Shown: positions 1-8,946 of the stretch, one piece after another
Position numbering within the stretch: position 1 is the first letter of the stretch
Layout: the number at the start of each line of letters is the position of its first letter
Origin: an uncultured Collinsella sp.
GTDB taxonomy: Bacteria; Actinomycetota; Coriobacteriia; Coriobacteriales; Coriobacteriaceae
NCBI GenBank assembly: GCA_902472315.1
Contig: CABRNM010000008.1
Span: 1 to 64,000 of the forward strand
DNA: 64,000 nt
Direction of reading: 5' to 3'
Made by a program: the position numbers and the translations under genes
Notes under the pieces: model-generated
Seen by the model: only the letters and a program-made list of their open reading frames with translations
Database searches by the model: none
What the model was told of the DNA's origin: nothing

Positions 1-30
1 GGCGCGACCAGAAGGTCAGCGCCCTTTCAT
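1..30 (+). terminator. Possible terminator of a gene upstream of the window
   Basis: Bases 1-9 pair with 14-23 (GGCGC-GACC against GGTC-A-GCGCC, one bulged A) around an AGAA loop, followed by a short pyrimidine tract CTTTCATTT. This could end a plus-strand gene lying left of the window. The U tract is poor, so the call is tentative. Nothing else is evident in bases 31-127. Confidence 0.3.
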
Positions 31-127
31 TTCACGTCACCTTGCTCGCTTAGGGCCGTTTTCGCTGACATTGCCAAGACATCGGCGTCAACATGGTTGG
101 CGTTGGCGATGATGTGCTGGTCAATCC

Positions 128-1702
128 TTACAGCTCGTACAGCGTGGTGAACTTGTCCTGCAGGTAGCTGCAGTAGTAGCGGGCGTCAAAGTCCATGCCG
201 CAGGCGCCCTTGATGAGCTCCGGCGCGTCTTTGGCGCGGCCCCACTGCCAAATGTGCTCGCCCAGCCAGGCGCGGACGGGCGCCAGATCACCGCTCGCGC
301 AGGCATCGGTAAGGTCGACGCCGTCGCGGCACATGGCCGGCACAAACATGGCGTCGTAGGCGCTGCCCAGCGCATAGGTGGGGAAGTAGCCAAACGAGCC
401 ACCGCTCCAGTGCGTATCCTGCAGGCAGCCGTGCGTGTCGTCGGGAACGGGAATGCCCAGGTACTCGTTCATAAAGCGATTCCAAAGCGCGGGGATGTCC
501 TTGGCCGTGGCCTCACCGGCAAACAGCATGCGCTCAATCTGGTAACGCACCATAACGTGCAGCGGATAGGTGAGCTCGTCCGCCTCGGTGCGGATCAACG
601 ACGGCTGCGCGATGTTCACGGCGCGGTAGAGCGCGTCCTCGTCCACGTTGCCGTAGACCTCGGGCGCGTGGCGGCGCAGCACCTCGAGCAGCGGTCCCAT
701 AAAGGCGCGGCTGCGACCCACGGTGTTCTCAAAGAAGCGGCTCTGGCTCTCGTGGATGCCCATGGAGGTGCCGCCCTCCAGGCAGGTGCGCGCATAGGCG
801 GGATTGACGCCCAGCTCATACATGGTGTGACCGGCCTCGTGGATGATGCTGTAGACGTTGGAGATGCAGTCGTCCTCATAGATGTGCGTCGCGATGCGCG
901 CGTCACCCACGGCAAAGCCCTCGCTAAACGGGTGTTCGGTAAAGGCAAGCGTGGTGTCGTCCAGGTCCAGGCCGACGAGCTTCATAAGGTCGAAGCTCAT
1001 GGCGCGCTGGGCGGCCTCGGGCATGCGGGCGTGCAAAAAGTCGGCAGCCGGCTGCTGGCCGCGCTCACCGATGGCGTGCACGAGCGGCACGACCGTAGCC
1101 TTGACCTCGTCGCAAAACGCGTCGAAGCTCTTGGCGGAAAGGCCGCGCTCGTACTGGTCGAGCCAAACGTCGTATGGGTCGCGCTTGGGATCCATGAGCT
1201 CGGCCTGATGCTTGAGCTGGGCGACGATTCTATCCACATAGGGCTCAAAGCTCGCCCAGTCATTGGCCGTCTTGGCCTTGTGCCACACGGCATCGGCCTC
1301 GCAGGTGAGCCTGGTCCAGGCCTCGGCCTCCTCGGTGGGGATGGCGCTTGCCTCGCGCTGGTCGCGGCCGAGCACGCGGATCTCGTCAAGCAGCTGCGGG
1401 TCGTCGATCTTTCCGCCCGCGACCGTCTCACGCGCGAGAGAGCGCACGAGCTCAACGGACTTTTCGCTGGTCAGGAGTTTGTGATGTTCACCGGCAAGGG
1501 TGCCCATGGCATCGGCGCGCGCTGCTGCGCCGTTGGCGGGGGCAATGGTCGCGCCATCGAACTCGGCAATCTTGAGCAGGTACTCGCGGGTCCACAGCTT
1601 GCCCTCGAGCTTGCGGAATTTTTTGACGGCCTTTTCGACCTTCATGCCTTTGGGCGTCTTGTCCGTTGCGGGCTTGGCCATCTTATCCTTGTTCTTTCCC
1701 AT
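128..1702 (-). CDS. Carboxypeptidase Taq family (M32) metallocarboxypeptidase
   Basis: A 524-residue cytoplasmic metallocarboxypeptidase that removes C-terminal residues from peptides, with broad specificity in characterised M32 enzymes. The zinc motif HEAGH lies at residues 288-292, followed about 28 residues later by HESQSRFFEN, whose glutamate is the expected third ligand. Length matches the family (about 500 residues). The frame can be extended to a GTG at 1747, but the ATG at 1702 (MGKNKDKMAK) has a purine-rich AAGGAT ribosome site about seven bases upstream, so it is preferred. The first 25 residues are lysine-rich and unlikely to belong to the fold. It is transcribed alone, divergently from the pheST leader. 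Confidence 0.93.
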   Translation of the reverse strand: MGKNKDKMAKPATDKTPKGMKVEKAVKKFRKLEGKLWTREYLLKIAEFDGATIAPANGAAARADAMGTLAGEHHKLLTSEKSVELVRSLARETVAGGKIDDPQLLDEIRVLGRDQREASAIPTEEAEAWTRLTCEADAVWHKAKTANDWASFEPYVDRIVAQLKHQAELMDPKRDPYDVWLDQYERGLSAKSFDAFCDEVKATVVPLVHAIGERGQQPAADFLHARMPEAAQRAMSFDLMKLVGLDLDDTTLAFTEHPFSEGFAVGDARIATHIYEDDCISNVYSIIHEAGHTMYELGVNPAYARTCLEGGTSMGIHESQSRFFENTVGRSRAFMGPLLEVLRRHAPEVYGNVDEDALYRAVNIAQPSLIRTEADELTYPLHVMVRYQIERMLFAGEATAKDIPALWNRFMNEYLGIPVPDDTHGCLQDTHWSGGSFGYFPTYALGSAYDAMFVPAMCRDGVDLTDACASGDLAPVRAWLGEHIWQWGRAKDAPELIKGACGMDFDARYYCSYLQDKFTTLYEL

Positions 1703-1835
1703 ACCATATCCTTGATCTCGCGAGCCGTGCACCACGGGTGGGCGCACGGCCAGTTTGCACAGCTACTCGCCTTGTACCCAGTGCGAACAAAACGGAACGC
1801 GGCGATACGCCCACACAATGTGGTATCCTATAGCC

Positions 1836-2122
1836 CAATGCGTTGACGGAGAGGGTTTTGCCCGCCGCGTCGCCGGCAAGAGAGGGAAGGTCATGGGCTG
1901 CAAGCCTTCCTGCGGTGGCAAGGGCCAAGCGTTCACTCCCGAGCAGCGACCTCAACGGGCACGCGGCCAGCGGCGGCGAAGCCCCAGTAGGGAAGCCGTG
2001 AGCCTCGCGACAAGGGGCAAAGAGTGGGCGCGGCGGGCCAGACATCCGCCGGGTCAAACAAGGTGGTACCGCGGAATTCAACCGTCCTTGGGCAATGCAC
2101 ATGCCCGAGGGCGGTTTTTTGT
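1836..2122 (+). promoter_or_regulatory. T-box leader (tRNA-sensing riboswitch) of pheST
   Basis: A roughly 290-base structured leader ends in the T-box antiterminator sequence AGGTGGTACCGCGG at 2061-2074, followed by a terminator hairpin at 2081-2121 (arms ACCGTCCTTGGGCA and TGCCCGAGGGCGGT, then six T). In T-boxes uncharged tRNA pairs its NCCA end with the UGGN bulge; here N is U, matching discriminator A73 of the tRNA-Phe gene at 27693. The 5' part begins GCGTTGACGGAGAG, typical of stem I, but I could not place the specifier codon with certainty. Uncharged tRNA-Phe should cause readthrough into pheS and pheT. Confidence 0.88.
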
Positions 2123-2203
2123 TACCGAACCGGGCCGCGTTTTCGCAACGCCAAGCGGCAGCCGCCTTGGCAAGCGGGGAGCGCGAGAGACGAAAGGGAA
2201 GAC

Positions 2204-3280
2204 ATGAGTCTGATTGATGATCTGGTCAAACTCGAGGAAGAGGCCAAGGAGCTCGTCGCAGGTGCCGACGACGCCGCCAAGCTCGAGGCCGCGCGCGTTG
2301 AGCTGCTCGGCCGCAAGGGCCGCATCACCGGCCTGATGCGCATGATGGGCAAGCTCGCCCCCGAGGATCGTCCCATGATGGGCAAGCGCGCCAACGAGAT
2401 GCGCCAGCTGATTGAGGGCATGCTCGACGAGCGCACCACCGAGATGAAGGCCGCCGCCCTCAAGCACGCACTGGAGCACGAGGCCGTCGACATCACGCTG
2501 CCGGGCATCCGTCCGCAGATCGGTCACCAGCACCTGATCAAGCAGATCATCGAGGAGGCCGAGGACATCTTCTGCGGCATCGGCTACACAGTCGAGTCCG
2601 GTCCCATGGTCGACACCTCCTACTACAACTTCACCGCGCTCAACGCCCCCATGGATCACCCGAGCCGCTCGGCCCGCGACACCTTCTACGTGGTCGACAA
2701 CAATCCCGGCAGCGTCGCACACCCCGAGGCTCACGCCCACGGCGAGTCCGACGTGCTGCTGCGCACCCAGACCTCGGGCGTGCAGATCCACACCATGGAG
2801 TCGCAGAAGCCGCCCATCTACATGATCTGCCCGGGCACCGTCTATCGTCCCGACACGGCCGATGCCTGCCACCTGCCGCAGTTCAACCAGATCGAGGGCC
2901 TGGTCGTCGACGAGGGCATCACCTTTGGCGACCTTAAGGGCACGCTCGACTACTTTGTTAAGTGCATGTTTGGCGAGGACCGCAAGACGCGCTATCGCCC
3001 GCACTTCTTCCCCTTCACCGAGCCTTCCTGCGAGGTGGACGTGAGCTGCCACGTCTGCGGCGGCAAGGGTTGCAACTTCTGCAAGCACAGTGGCTGGATC
3101 GAGATTCTGGGTTGCGGCATGGTCGACCCCAACGTCCTGATCAACTGCGGCATCGACCCCGAGAAGTACACCGGCTTCGCCTTTGGTATTGGCGCCGAGC
3201 GCGTCGCGGCCCTGCGCTACGACCTGCCCGACCTCAGAACGCTCATGACTGGCGATATGAGGTTCCTCAATCAGTTTTAG
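2204..3280 (+). CDS. pheS: Phenylalanyl-tRNA synthetase alpha subunit
   Basis: Catalytic alpha chain (358 residues) of the alpha2-beta2 phenylalanyl-tRNA synthetase, which charges tRNA-Phe in the cytoplasm. The N-terminal coiled coil (about residues 1-90) is followed by the class II catalytic domain containing IGHQHLIKQ, SGPMVDTSYYNF and, near the end, the motif 3 segment GIGAERVAALRY. A CxxC...CxxC segment (CHVCGGKGCNFC) sits where many bacterial PheS proteins have it. The ATG at 2204 follows AAAGGGAAG and lies just after the T-box terminator; the reading frame extends upstream into the T-box, which is not coding. The gene is followed 184 bases later by pheT. Confidence 0.97.
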   Translation: MSLIDDLVKLEEEAKELVAGADDAAKLEAARVELLGRKGRITGLMRMMGKLAPEDRPMMGKRANEMRQLIEGMLDERTTEMKAAALKHALEHEAVDITLPGIRPQIGHQHLIKQIIEEAEDIFCGIGYTVESGPMVDTSYYNFTALNAPMDHPSRSARDTFYVVDNNPGSVAHPEAHAHGESDVLLRTQTSGVQIHTMESQKPPIYMICPGTVYRPDTADACHLPQFNQIEGLVVDEGITFGDLKGTLDYFVKCMFGEDRKTRYRPHFFPFTEPSCEVDVSCHVCGGKGCNFCKHSGWIEILGCGMVDPNVLINCGIDPEKYTGFAFGIGAERVAALRYDLPDLRTLMTGDMRFLNQF

Positions 3281-3299
3281 GCTGCGGCTTGCCCAAGCA

Positions 3300-3375
3300 C
3301 GGCACCTCGGCGCTCATTCGTCGCTTGCGTACCAAAGTACGCGGCGCTCCTCTTTCGGGCCGATCTGCCGCACTT
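3300..3375. repeat. Intercistronic hairpin between pheS and pheT
   Basis: The 184-base pheS-pheT spacer holds a hairpin with arms GCGTAC (3327-3332) and GTACGC (3337-3342) around CAAA, flanked by GC-rich arms (CGGCGCTC... GCGGCGCTCC). There is no U tract, so it does not look like a terminator. It may be a repetitive extragenic palindrome or an mRNA processing site that sets the ratio of the two subunits. Confidence 0.4.
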
Positions 3376-3464
3376 GGACAACCCTCGCTTTGTAAGGAAT
3401 GTTCACAAAGTTGAAGTTTCCACCTGCATCTCTTCGCAGGCTTTCAGTATGAAAGGAGAGCTAG

Positions 3465-5918
3465 ATGCGTGTTTCTTACGACTGGCTCAAGACCATGATC
3501 GATATTCCGGAGGATCCTAAGACCCTTTCGGACGAATACATCCGTACCGGCACTGAGGTCGAGGCGATTGACACCGTGGGCGAGTCCTTCGACCACGTGG
3601 TGACCGCCAAGGTGCTTACCAAGACCCCGCACCCCGATAGCGACCATATGTATGTATGCTCGGTCGACGTGGGCGACAAGAACCTCGACGCCGACGGCAA
3701 CCCCGCCCCGCTGCAGATCGTCTGCGGCGCGCAGAACTTTGAGGCCGGCGACCACATCGTCACGGCCATGATTGGCGCTGTGCTTCCCGGCGACGTTAAG
3801 ATCAAGAAGAGCAAGCTTCGCGGCGTCGTGTCCATGGGCATGAACTGCTCTGCGCGCGAGCTCGGCCTGGGCGGCGATCACTCCGGCATCATGATCCTGC
3901 CCGAGGATACGCCCTGCGGCATGCCGTTTGCCGAGTACGTGGGCTCGAGCGACACCGTGCTCGACTGCGAGATCACGCCCAACCGTCCCGATTGCCTGTC
4001 CATGATCGGCATGGCCCGCGAGACCGGCGCCATTTTCGACCGCGATTTCCACGTTGAGCTGCCCGCCATCAAGGCCGAGACCGGCCGCGCGACCGACGAC
4101 GAGCTTTCGGTCGAGATTGCCGACGAGGGCCTGTGCGACCGCTATGTCGCCCGCATCGTGCGCAACGTGAAGGTCGGCCCCTCGCCCGACTGGATGGTCA
4201 AGCGCCTCAACGCCCTGGGCGTGCGTCCGCACAACAACATCGTCGACATCACCAACTATGTGATGATGCTCACCGGTCAGCCGCTGCATGCCTTTGACCT
4301 GGACACCTTTGCCGAACGCGATGGCCATCGCCACGTGGTGGTTCGCGCCGCCCAACAGGACGAGAAGTTCACGACCCTCGACGGCGAGGAGCGCACGCTC
4401 GACGCCGGCATGGGCCTCATCACCGACGGCGAGCGTCCCGTGGCGCTGGCCGGCGTTATGGGCGGCATGGATTCCGAGATCGAGGATGACACCGTCGACG
4501 TGATGGTCGAGAGTGCCTGCTTCAACGCCGGTCGCACCTCGCACACCAGCCGCGATCTGTCGCTGATCTCCGATGCCTCCATCCGTTTTGAGCGCCAGGT
4601 CGATGAGACCGGCTGCGTGGATGTCGCCAACGTTACCTGCGCGCTGATCGAGGAGATCGCCGGCGGCGAGGTCGCTCCCGGCTACGTCGACGTGTTCCCC
4701 GCGCCCAAGACCATCGACAGCATCAAGCTGCGCCTGGCCCGCGTGCACGCCATTTGCGGTGCCGACATCGAGCCCGAGTTTATCGAGCGTTCGCTCACCC
4801 GCCTAGGCTGCACCGTCGAGCGCGACGGCGAGGACTTTATGGTCACCCCGCCGAGCTTCCGTCCCGACCTGCCGCGTGAGATCGACCTGATCGAGGAGGT
4901 CCTGCGCCTGTGGGGTATGGGACGTGTGACGGCGACCATTCCGGCTGCCAAGAACCACATCGGCGGCCTGACCCGCGAGCAGAAGCTCACCCGCAAGGTC
5001 GGCGAGATCCTGCGCGCCTGTGGCCTCAACGAGACCACGACTTTTGGCTTTGCCGCCCCGGGCGACCTGGAGAAGATTGGCATGTCCACCGAGGGCCGCG
5101 GCTGCCCCGTGGTGCTCATGAACCCGCTGGTAGCTGAGCAGACCGAGATGCGTCGTTCGCTGCTGCCGGGTCTGCTGCAGTCCGTGGCCTACAACGAGGC
5201 GCACGGTACGCCCAACGTACACCTGTACGAGGTCGGCAGCCTGTTCCACGGTCGCGAGAATGCCAGCCTGCCCAAGGAGACCAAGTCCGTGGCGGGTGTG
5301 CTCTCGGGCCAGTGGAGCGAGCAGTCCTGGAGCATGAAGTACCGCAAGTTGCGCTTCTTCTTTGGCAAGGGCATCGTCGAGGAGTTGCTCGCCCAGCTGC
5401 GCATCGAGAAGGTTCGCTTCCGTCCCGTCGAGGGCGAGGGCTATGCCTTCCTGCAGCCGGGTCGTGCTGCCGAGGTGCTCTCGGGCGGTACCGTGCTGGG
5501 CTGGGTTGGCGAGATCCACCCCGAGGCGCGCGAGGCTATGGGCATTGACGAGGTCGTCGTTGCCTTTGAGCTCGATCTGGACAAGCTGATCAAGGGCGCC
5601 CGCAACCAGGAGAACTACCGCGAGTTCTCGCAGTACCCTGCCGTTGAGCACGATCTGGCTATCGTGGTCGACAACACCGTGACCTGCGAGGATCTTGAGC
5701 GCCGCATTACCAGCGCCGGCGGCAAGCTGCTCGAGGGCGTGCGCCTGTTCGACGTCTACCGCGATCCCATCCGCATCGGAGCAGGCAAGAAGTCCATGGC
5801 CTTTGCGCTTACGTATCGCTCCGACGACCACACGCTCACCAGCGAAGAGGTCGAAAAGGCGCACCAGAAGATCGTTACCAAGGTGTGCAAGGGCGTAAAC
5901 GGCGAGGTCCGCGGCTAG
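3465..5918 (+). CDS. pheT: Phenylalanyl-tRNA synthetase beta subunit
   Basis: Beta chain (817 residues) of phenylalanyl-tRNA synthetase. Domains in the expected order: N-terminal OB-fold tRNA-binding domain (about residues 40-150, with CGAQNFEAGD), B3/B4 editing domain that hydrolyses mischarged Tyr-tRNA-Phe (about 200-380), B5 domain, a catalytic-like core, and the C-terminal FDX-ACB anticodon-binding domain (about 720-817, starting near SQYPAVEHDLAIVV). Length fits the bacterial family. The start ATG follows a strong AAAGGAGAG site. It is co-transcribed with pheS under the T-box. Confidence 0.97.
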   Translation: MRVSYDWLKTMIDIPEDPKTLSDEYIRTGTEVEAIDTVGESFDHVVTAKVLTKTPHPDSDHMYVCSVDVGDKNLDADGNPAPLQIVCGAQNFEAGDHIVTAMIGAVLPGDVKIKKSKLRGVVSMGMNCSARELGLGGDHSGIMILPEDTPCGMPFAEYVGSSDTVLDCEITPNRPDCLSMIGMARETGAIFDRDFHVELPAIKAETGRATDDELSVEIADEGLCDRYVARIVRNVKVGPSPDWMVKRLNALGVRPHNNIVDITNYVMMLTGQPLHAFDLDTFAERDGHRHVVVRAAQQDEKFTTLDGEERTLDAGMGLITDGERPVALAGVMGGMDSEIEDDTVDVMVESACFNAGRTSHTSRDLSLISDASIRFERQVDETGCVDVANVTCALIEEIAGGEVAPGYVDVFPAPKTIDSIKLRLARVHAICGADIEPEFIERSLTRLGCTVERDGEDFMVTPPSFRPDLPREIDLIEEVLRLWGMGRVTATIPAAKNHIGGLTREQKLTRKVGEILRACGLNETTTFGFAAPGDLEKIGMSTEGRGCPVVLMNPLVAEQTEMRRSLLPGLLQSVAYNEAHGTPNVHLYEVGSLFHGRENASLPKETKSVAGVLSGQWSEQSWSMKYRKLRFFFGKGIVEELLAQLRIEKVRFRPVEGEGYAFLQPGRAAEVLSGGTVLGWVGEIHPEAREAMGIDEVVVAFELDLDKLIKGARNQENYREFSQYPAVEHDLAIVVDNTVTCEDLERRITSAGGKLLEGVRLFDVYRDPIRIGAGKKSMAFALTYRSDDHTLTSEEVEKAHQKIVTKVCKGVNGEVRG

Positions 5919-6025
5919 GTCCTGCGCTGGGGTATGGGTTGGGGCGACTGCTGCCGAATCCTACAAGACCGTTATGCTCGGTATAAGGCACTGCTGAGCC
6001 TGCATATATGACACGCGCATTACAT

Positions 6026-6062
6026 AACGGCGTGCTGCTTTGTCGGCAGTGCGCCGTTTTGC
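6026..6062 (+). terminator. Rho-independent terminator after pheT
   Basis: A 13-bp stem with two G.U pairs (AACGGCGTGCTGC at 6026-6038 against GCAGTGCGCCGTT at 6046-6058), a seven-base loop and TTTT. Its loop overlaps the -35 box of the following transporter promoter. Confidence 0.75.
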
Positions 6063-6068
6063 TATGAT
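6040..6068 (+). promoter_or_regulatory. Sigma-A type promoter of the nickel/cobalt transporter operon
   Basis: TTGTCG (6040-6045), a 17-base spacer, then TATGAT (6063-6068). Transcription would start near 6075, inside or just before the inverted repeat at 6079-6106. Confidence 0.7.
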
Positions 6069-6078
6069 AGCCCGCGGC

Positions 6079-6106
6079 GTGTTACGAATCTGACAATACG
6101 TAACAC
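6079..6106. promoter_or_regulatory. NikR-like operator
   Basis: A perfect 8-bp inverted repeat, GTGTTACG (6079-6086) and CGTAACAC (6099-6106), separated by 12 bases. Written as GTGTTAC-N14-GTAACAC it has the form I recall for NikR sites in deltaproteobacteria. It lies at the predicted transcription start, a position suited to repression. The operon encodes a nickel/cobalt-type ECF transporter and I see no cobalamin riboswitch in the leader, so nickel control is the simplest reading. No nikR gene is in the window. Confidence 0.65.
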
Positions 6107-6163
6107 TGGCAAGGTGATTCAAGCGGCGTTGCAATTCCGTGCGCCGATAACCGGGAGGCGTAC

Positions 6164-7222
6164 ATGCACATTCCAGATAATTATCTGTCCCCGCAGACCG
6201 ATGCCGTCATGGCGGTGGCGATGGTGCCCGTTTGGGTTCACTGCATCAAAAAGGTGCGCGCCACGCTCGATCGCGAGCATATGGCGTTCCTGGGCATCTG
6301 CGCCGCATTCTCCTTCTTGCTCATGATGTTCAACGTGCCGCTGCCCGGCGGTACCACTGGTCACGCCGTTGGTGGCGCGCTCATCGCGCTGCTGCTGGGC
6401 CCCGAGGCCGCGGCTATCGCAGTCTCGGTCGCGCTGGCGCTGCAAGCGCTGCTGTTTGGCGACGGCGGTGTTCTGTCCTTTGGCGCCAACTGCTTTAACA
6501 TGGCCTTTGTGCTGCCGTTTGCCGCTGCTATCGTGTTCCGTGCGCTCAATAGCCGTTTGCACGACAAGAGCTGGGGCACCTCGGTTTCTGCCATCGTGAG
6601 CGGTTGGGTCGGTCTGTGCGTAGCGGCCCTGTGCGCGGCAATCGAGTTTGGTATTCAGCCGATGCTCTTTACCAACGCTTCAGGCGCGCCGCTGTACTGC
6701 CCCTTCCCGTTGTCTGTGGCTATTCCGGCCATGTTGATCCCGCATATGCTGGTTGCCGGCGTGGTTGAGGGCGTGGCGACGGCCGCCATCTACGGTTTCA
6801 TTAAGAAGACGGCGCCGAGCATTATCGTCGGCCCCGAGGCCGCCGATGGTCAGCTTGCCGCCGAGGGCGCTGCTGCCAAGAAGACCTCGCTGGTCCCCAC
6901 GCTCATCCTGGTTGCCGTGCTTGTCGTAGCCACGCCGCTGGGCCTGCTGGCCACGGGTGACGCCTGGGGTGAGTGGGACGCCGAGGGCGCCGCGACCGCC
7001 GTTCAGGAGGCTGGCGATGACAGCCTGCAGGCTTCGGTCGGCCTCGATACCCCGACCTTTGCAGATGCCCTGCCCACGGGTGATTACCTGCAGGCCTATT
7101 CCGAGGAACAGGGCCTTGGCTTTGCCGGTCAGGCTGCCATGTATATCCTTTCCGGTGTGATTGGCGTGGCGGTGCTCACCATCGCATTCCGTCTGATCTC
7201 GCTGACGGTTAAGGAAAACTGA
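6164..7222 (+). CDS. ECF transporter substrate-binding protein NikMN/CbiMN type
   Basis: Integral membrane S-component (352 residues) that binds Ni2+ or Co2+ for an energy-coupling factor importer. The N-terminus MHIPDNYLSP carries the Met1-His2 metal site of the NikM/CbiM family, although the usual MHIPDG has Asn in place of Gly. A core of about six or seven membrane segments spans residues 10-215. The C-terminal part (about 245-352), two hydrophobic helices around an extracytoplasmic loop, looks like a fused NikN/CbiN (PDGLE-type) domain, which explains the absence of a separate cbiN. It precedes Q and O genes with close spacing. Nickel is favoured over cobalt because of the NikR-like operator upstream. 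Confidence 0.88.
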   Translation: MHIPDNYLSPQTDAVMAVAMVPVWVHCIKKVRATLDREHMAFLGICAAFSFLLMMFNVPLPGGTTGHAVGGALIALLLGPEAAAIAVSVALALQALLFGDGGVLSFGANCFNMAFVLPFAAAIVFRALNSRLHDKSWGTSVSAIVSGWVGLCVAALCAAIEFGIQPMLFTNASGAPLYCPFPLSVAIPAMLIPHMLVAGVVEGVATAAIYGFIKKTAPSIIVGPEAADGQLAAEGAAAKKTSLVPTLILVAVLVVATPLGLLATGDAWGEWDAEGAATAVQEAGDDSLQASVGLDTPTFADALPTGDYLQAYSEEQGLGFAGQAAMYILSGVIGVAVLTIAFRLISLTVKEN

Positions 7223-7226
7223 GCGC

Positions 7227-8063
7227 ATGCAGATGGTCGAGCTGCCTAGCTGGCTTGCGGTCGAGGAGCGATACGAGCCCGCGGGGGCTCGGCATCGCGT
7301 AATGCAACAGAATGTCCTGCACCTGGCGAGCCTGCTTGAGCGGGTTCGCCTGGGTGGAGGCGCGCACGAGGGCGGGTCGATGGTCGACCGCGCCCTTTCT
7401 TGCGTTTCGGCTCCGGTGCGCCTGGTGGGGATGTTCGTTTGCGTCCTGTGCGTGTGTCTGACGCAGAGCCCGCTGTACCTGATGCTGATGGCGGCTATCG
7501 CGCTGGTGCTGGTCGCAGTGCGCCCGGTGCGCGGGTTGCGCACGACCTTTGTACCGGCGCTCGGCGCCACGGGGCTTGCAGTGGTTCTGGCACTGCCTGC
7601 CCTGCTGCTGGGTGCTTCTGCCACGGGCGCCATGCTCAAGATCGCGCTCAAGACGTTTATTAATGTGTCGCTGGTGCTGGGTGTTTCGTGGACGCTCACC
7701 TGGAGCCGCATGTCGGCGGCGCTCAAAATGCTGCACCTGCCCGACGAGGTTATCTTTACGTTTGATATGGCGCTCAAGCATATTGAGGTGCTGGGACGCA
7801 CGGCGCACGATCTGTGCGAATCGGTCATGCTGCGCAGCGTCGGTTCCGCGCCTGCGGGTTTTTCGCGCACCGATTCGCTGGCGGGTATCATGGGCATGAC
7901 GTTTATCAAGGCTATGGAATGCAGCCGCGCGATGGACGAGGCCATGCTCTGCCGCGGCTTTGCCGGCGCGTATCCGGCTCCCGCGCGGAACGGCTTTGGC
8001 TGGCGCGATGCGGTTTACGCGGCCGTTGTGGCGTTGCTCGCCGTGTTGTGCGCGGTGCTGTAG
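7227..8063 (+). CDS. ECF transporter transmembrane protein (NikQ/CbiQ)
   Basis: The T-component (278 residues), which couples the S-component to the ATPase. Several membrane helices lie at about residues 65-150 and one at the extreme C-terminus (residues 255-278). The cytoplasmic Ala-Arg-Gly type coupling helices are represented by the SRMSAALKML and AMDEAMLCRGF segments, the latter being the typical CbiQ 'AMxxRGF' signature. The ATG at 7227 begins four bases after the stop of the upstream gene, indicating translational coupling. Confidence 0.9.
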   Translation: MQMVELPSWLAVEERYEPAGARHRVMQQNVLHLASLLERVRLGGGAHEGGSMVDRALSCVSAPVRLVGMFVCVLCVCLTQSPLYLMLMAAIALVLVAVRPVRGLRTTFVPALGATGLAVVLALPALLLGASATGAMLKIALKTFINVSLVLGVSWTLTWSRMSAALKMLHLPDEVIFTFDMALKHIEVLGRTAHDLCESVMLRSVGSAPAGFSRTDSLAGIMGMTFIKAMECSRAMDEAMLCRGFAGAYPAPARNGFGWRDAVYAAVVALLAVLCAVL

Positions 8064-8107
8064 CGCGGACGGTCGAGCCGTTGATGTGAGTAGGGAAGGG
8101 CGACGTT

Positions 8108-8878
8108 TTGGCAAACGATACGAATAACGCGATGGGTGCGAGCGGTGCTGCCGGCGCCGAGGTCACGCCGCTCATCGAGTTTCGCGACGTGGTGTTTTCC
8201 TATGCGGGTCATACGGTGGTCGACGGCGTTTCATTGCGGGTGAACCGTGGGGAGCTCGTTGCTCTGCTCGGTCCCAACGGCTGCGGCAAGACGACGATTA
8301 TGCGTCTTATCAACGGCCTTGAGCTTGCGGACGCGGGTGCGTACCTGTTCGACGGGCATGCGGTCGATGCCGCATATCTCAAGGATTCCGCGACGGCCCA
8401 GCGGTTCCATCAGCGCGTGGGCTTTGTGTTCCAAAACGCCGATGCGCAGCTCTTTTGTGCCACGGTCGGCGAGGAAGTCGCGTTTGGCCCGGCTCAAATG
8501 GGGTTGCCGGCAGACGAGCTCGAGCGCCGCGTCCGCGATGCCATGGAGCTATTCCAGGTTGCCGACCTTGCCGACGTCTCTCCCTATCAGCTCTCGGGCG
8601 GGCAAAAGAAGCGCGTTGCGCTGGCTGCGGTGGTGTCGATGAACCCGGATATCCTGGTGCTCGACGAGCCCACCAACGGACTTGACGAGGACTCGTGCGA
8701 CATCGTGGTCAACTTTTTACTGGCCTATGTTGCTGCCGGCAAGACGGTCTTGATGAGCACACATCACCAGGATTTGGTGCGACGCCTGGGTGCCCGTGCA
8801 ATCTATATCGATCGATATCACCATGTGGTCGAGGCGCCTTCGCCGTCGTATGGAACCGAAAGCGGTGCTACGGACTAG
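8108..8878 (+). CDS. ECF transporter ATP-binding protein (NikO/CbiO)
   Basis: ABC ATPase (256 residues) energising the Ni/Co importer. It has Walker A GPNGCGKTT (about residues 54-62), a Q-loop region (VFQNADAQLF), signature LSGGQKKRVALA, Walker B VLDEPTNGLD and switch histidine STHH. The start is a TTG preceded by GGGAAGGG at about eight bases; the next in-frame ATG is eight codons on and has no better site. The first 20 residues are low complexity (NNAMGASGAAGAE) and precede the ABC fold. It is the last gene of the operon. Confidence 0.92.
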   Translation: MANDTNNAMGASGAAGAEVTPLIEFRDVVFSYAGHTVVDGVSLRVNRGELVALLGPNGCGKTTIMRLINGLELADAGAYLFDGHAVDAAYLKDSATAQRFHQRVGFVFQNADAQLFCATVGEEVAFGPAQMGLPADELERRVRDAMELFQVADLADVSPYQLSGGQKKRVALAAVVSMNPDILVLDEPTNGLDEDSCDIVVNFLLAYVAAGKTVLMSTHHQDLVRRLGARAIYIDRYHHVVEAPSPSYGTESGATD

Positions 8879-8946
8879 TTGCTGCGTAGAGCGTGCGTAG
8901 CCGCCCGCGCGGCTTTGCCGTGATGGTATAGTTATCCAGGTTTTTT

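Noticed and set aside
254..1846. 530-codon plus-strand frame over the M32 carboxypeptidase
   Set aside because: Antisense shadow; the minus frame has HEAGH and HESQ motifs.
2024..2203. N-terminal extension of PheS
   Set aside because: This part of the frame is the T-box antiterminator and terminator; the ATG at 2204 has a proper ribosome site and matches the family start.
5919..6163. Cobalamin riboswitch before the metal transporter
   Set aside because: No B12-box could be seen, and a terminator, promoter and inverted repeat account for most of this stretch.
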